A stretch of DNA of 60,824 nt from Gordoniibacillus chartarius (lineage in GTDB: Bacteria > Bacillota > Bacilli > Paenibacillales > NBRC-103111). The stretch spans positions 1 to 60,824 of the forward strand of contig NZ_JBHLWN010000101.1 in the NCBI RefSeq assembly GCF_042432825.1, in the 5' to 3' direction. A program made the position numbers and the translations under genes. The notes under the pieces are model-generated. The model ran no database searches. It saw nothing but the letters and a program-made list of their open reading frames with translations, and was not told the origin of the DNA. Below, in pieces: positions 60,739 to 60,824 of the stretch (the stretch's first letter is position 1; every line of letters begins with the position of its first letter).

Positions 60739-60824
60739 TATCTTTCACCTCCGCTAAGTTTGCTAAGCCTCTCGGAATAAAAATTCCCGCATCGGCTCTG
60801 GCCTTTCGGCCAGGGTCTTGTTTT
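60719..60824 (-). CDS. Possible C-terminus of an upstream gene (L7Ae-type YlxQ expected here)
   Basis: An open frame from the window edge ends at 60719 with ...RGLANLAEVKDIEQNRQ, overlapping the infB start by 20 bases. ylxQ is the usual gene before infB and often ends with such an overlap, but no diagnostic motif is in view. The same DNA contains a perfect CTGGCC/GGCCAG hairpin (about 60795-60812), so it could instead be an intergenic structure. Confidence 0.3.
   Translation of the reverse strand, partial: KQDPGRKARADAGIFIPRGLANLAEVKDIEQNRQ

Noticed and set aside
60795..60812. CTGGCC/GGCCAG hairpin upstream of infB as a terminator
   Set aside because: The T-run is about 12 bases from the stem, and the segment may be the coding end of the preceding gene.

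Overview
The window looks like the chromosome of an endospore-forming, low-G+C-phylum Firmicute, most likely Paenibacillaceae (Paenibacillus/Cohnella type). The evidence is gene content and order: dipicolinate synthase, spoVS, sleB, spoIIIE, tepA and the ymf cluster follow the Bacillus subtilis arrangement. Base composition is moderately high in GC, and many starts are TTG or GTG behind strong AGGAGG-type ribosome binding sites. Nearly all genes from 12.5 kb to the right edge lie on the minus strand, so transcription runs right to left. I see no tRNA, rRNA or CRISPR array.

Layout. 1-5.7 kb: a TRAP dicarboxylate-type transporter (dctQ-dctM-dctP; dctP is broken at the window edge), a GNAT acetyltransferase, a small coiled-coil protein, a metallophosphoesterase and an MFS exporter. 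5.9-8.7 kb (plus strand): yojF-bshB2 (bacillithiol synthesis) and a PAS-GGDEF-EAL protein. 8.8-12.4 kb: hrpB diverging from gluQRS. 12.6-19.8 kb: ricA and miaB, pduL, 2-oxoacid:ferredoxin oxidoreductase korAB, and a membrane-type dipeptidase. 19.9-35.2 kb: spoVS, ymdB, rny, recX, recA, cinA, pgsA, rimO, yajQ-like, ymfM (rodZ-like), ymfK, ymfJ, ymfI, ymfH, ymfF, sleB. 35.8-46.4 kb: spoIIIE, ylzJ, tepA, an RNase J gene, dapA, dapG, asd, spoVFB, spoVFA; the last five make the lysine-branch/dipicolinate supply line for spores. 46.5-48.4 kb: an AT-richer cassette (MerR regulator plus short-chain dehydrogenase) between two decayed IS1182-type transposase ends, at the place where ymxH lies in related genomes. 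48.5-60.8 kb: dut, mlpA, ylxY, pnp, rpsO, ribF, truB, nrnA, rbfA, infB, the translation/RNA-processing cluster, with overlapping start/stop codons along the rbfA-nrnA-truB chain.

The most interesting unexplained signal is a dispersed family of large hairpins in intergenic DNA (three full copies at about 18.18, 23.61 and 35.38 kb, a full variant copy at 35.66 kb, and a half copy at 50.33 kb). Each has the same plan: a GGAT/ATCC base with one bulged base, an outer stem of variable sequence, a conserved asymmetric internal loop (about CTACGGCTTC on one side and AGCGCACGCTTCGCTCTCC on the other), and an inner stem of variable sequence. The stems differ between copies but stay paired, while the loop sequence is kept. 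That is the pattern expected of selection on a structure (RNA or single-stranded DNA) rather than of a decaying repeat. No known family is assigned to it here.

Regulatory signals that can be read include a LexA-type box at recA, a MerR-type 19-bp-spacer promoter with a 22-bp dyad, a cre-like site over the TRAP promoter, promoters for korA, miaB, rny, rimO, the RNase J gene and rpsO, and many intrinsic terminators.
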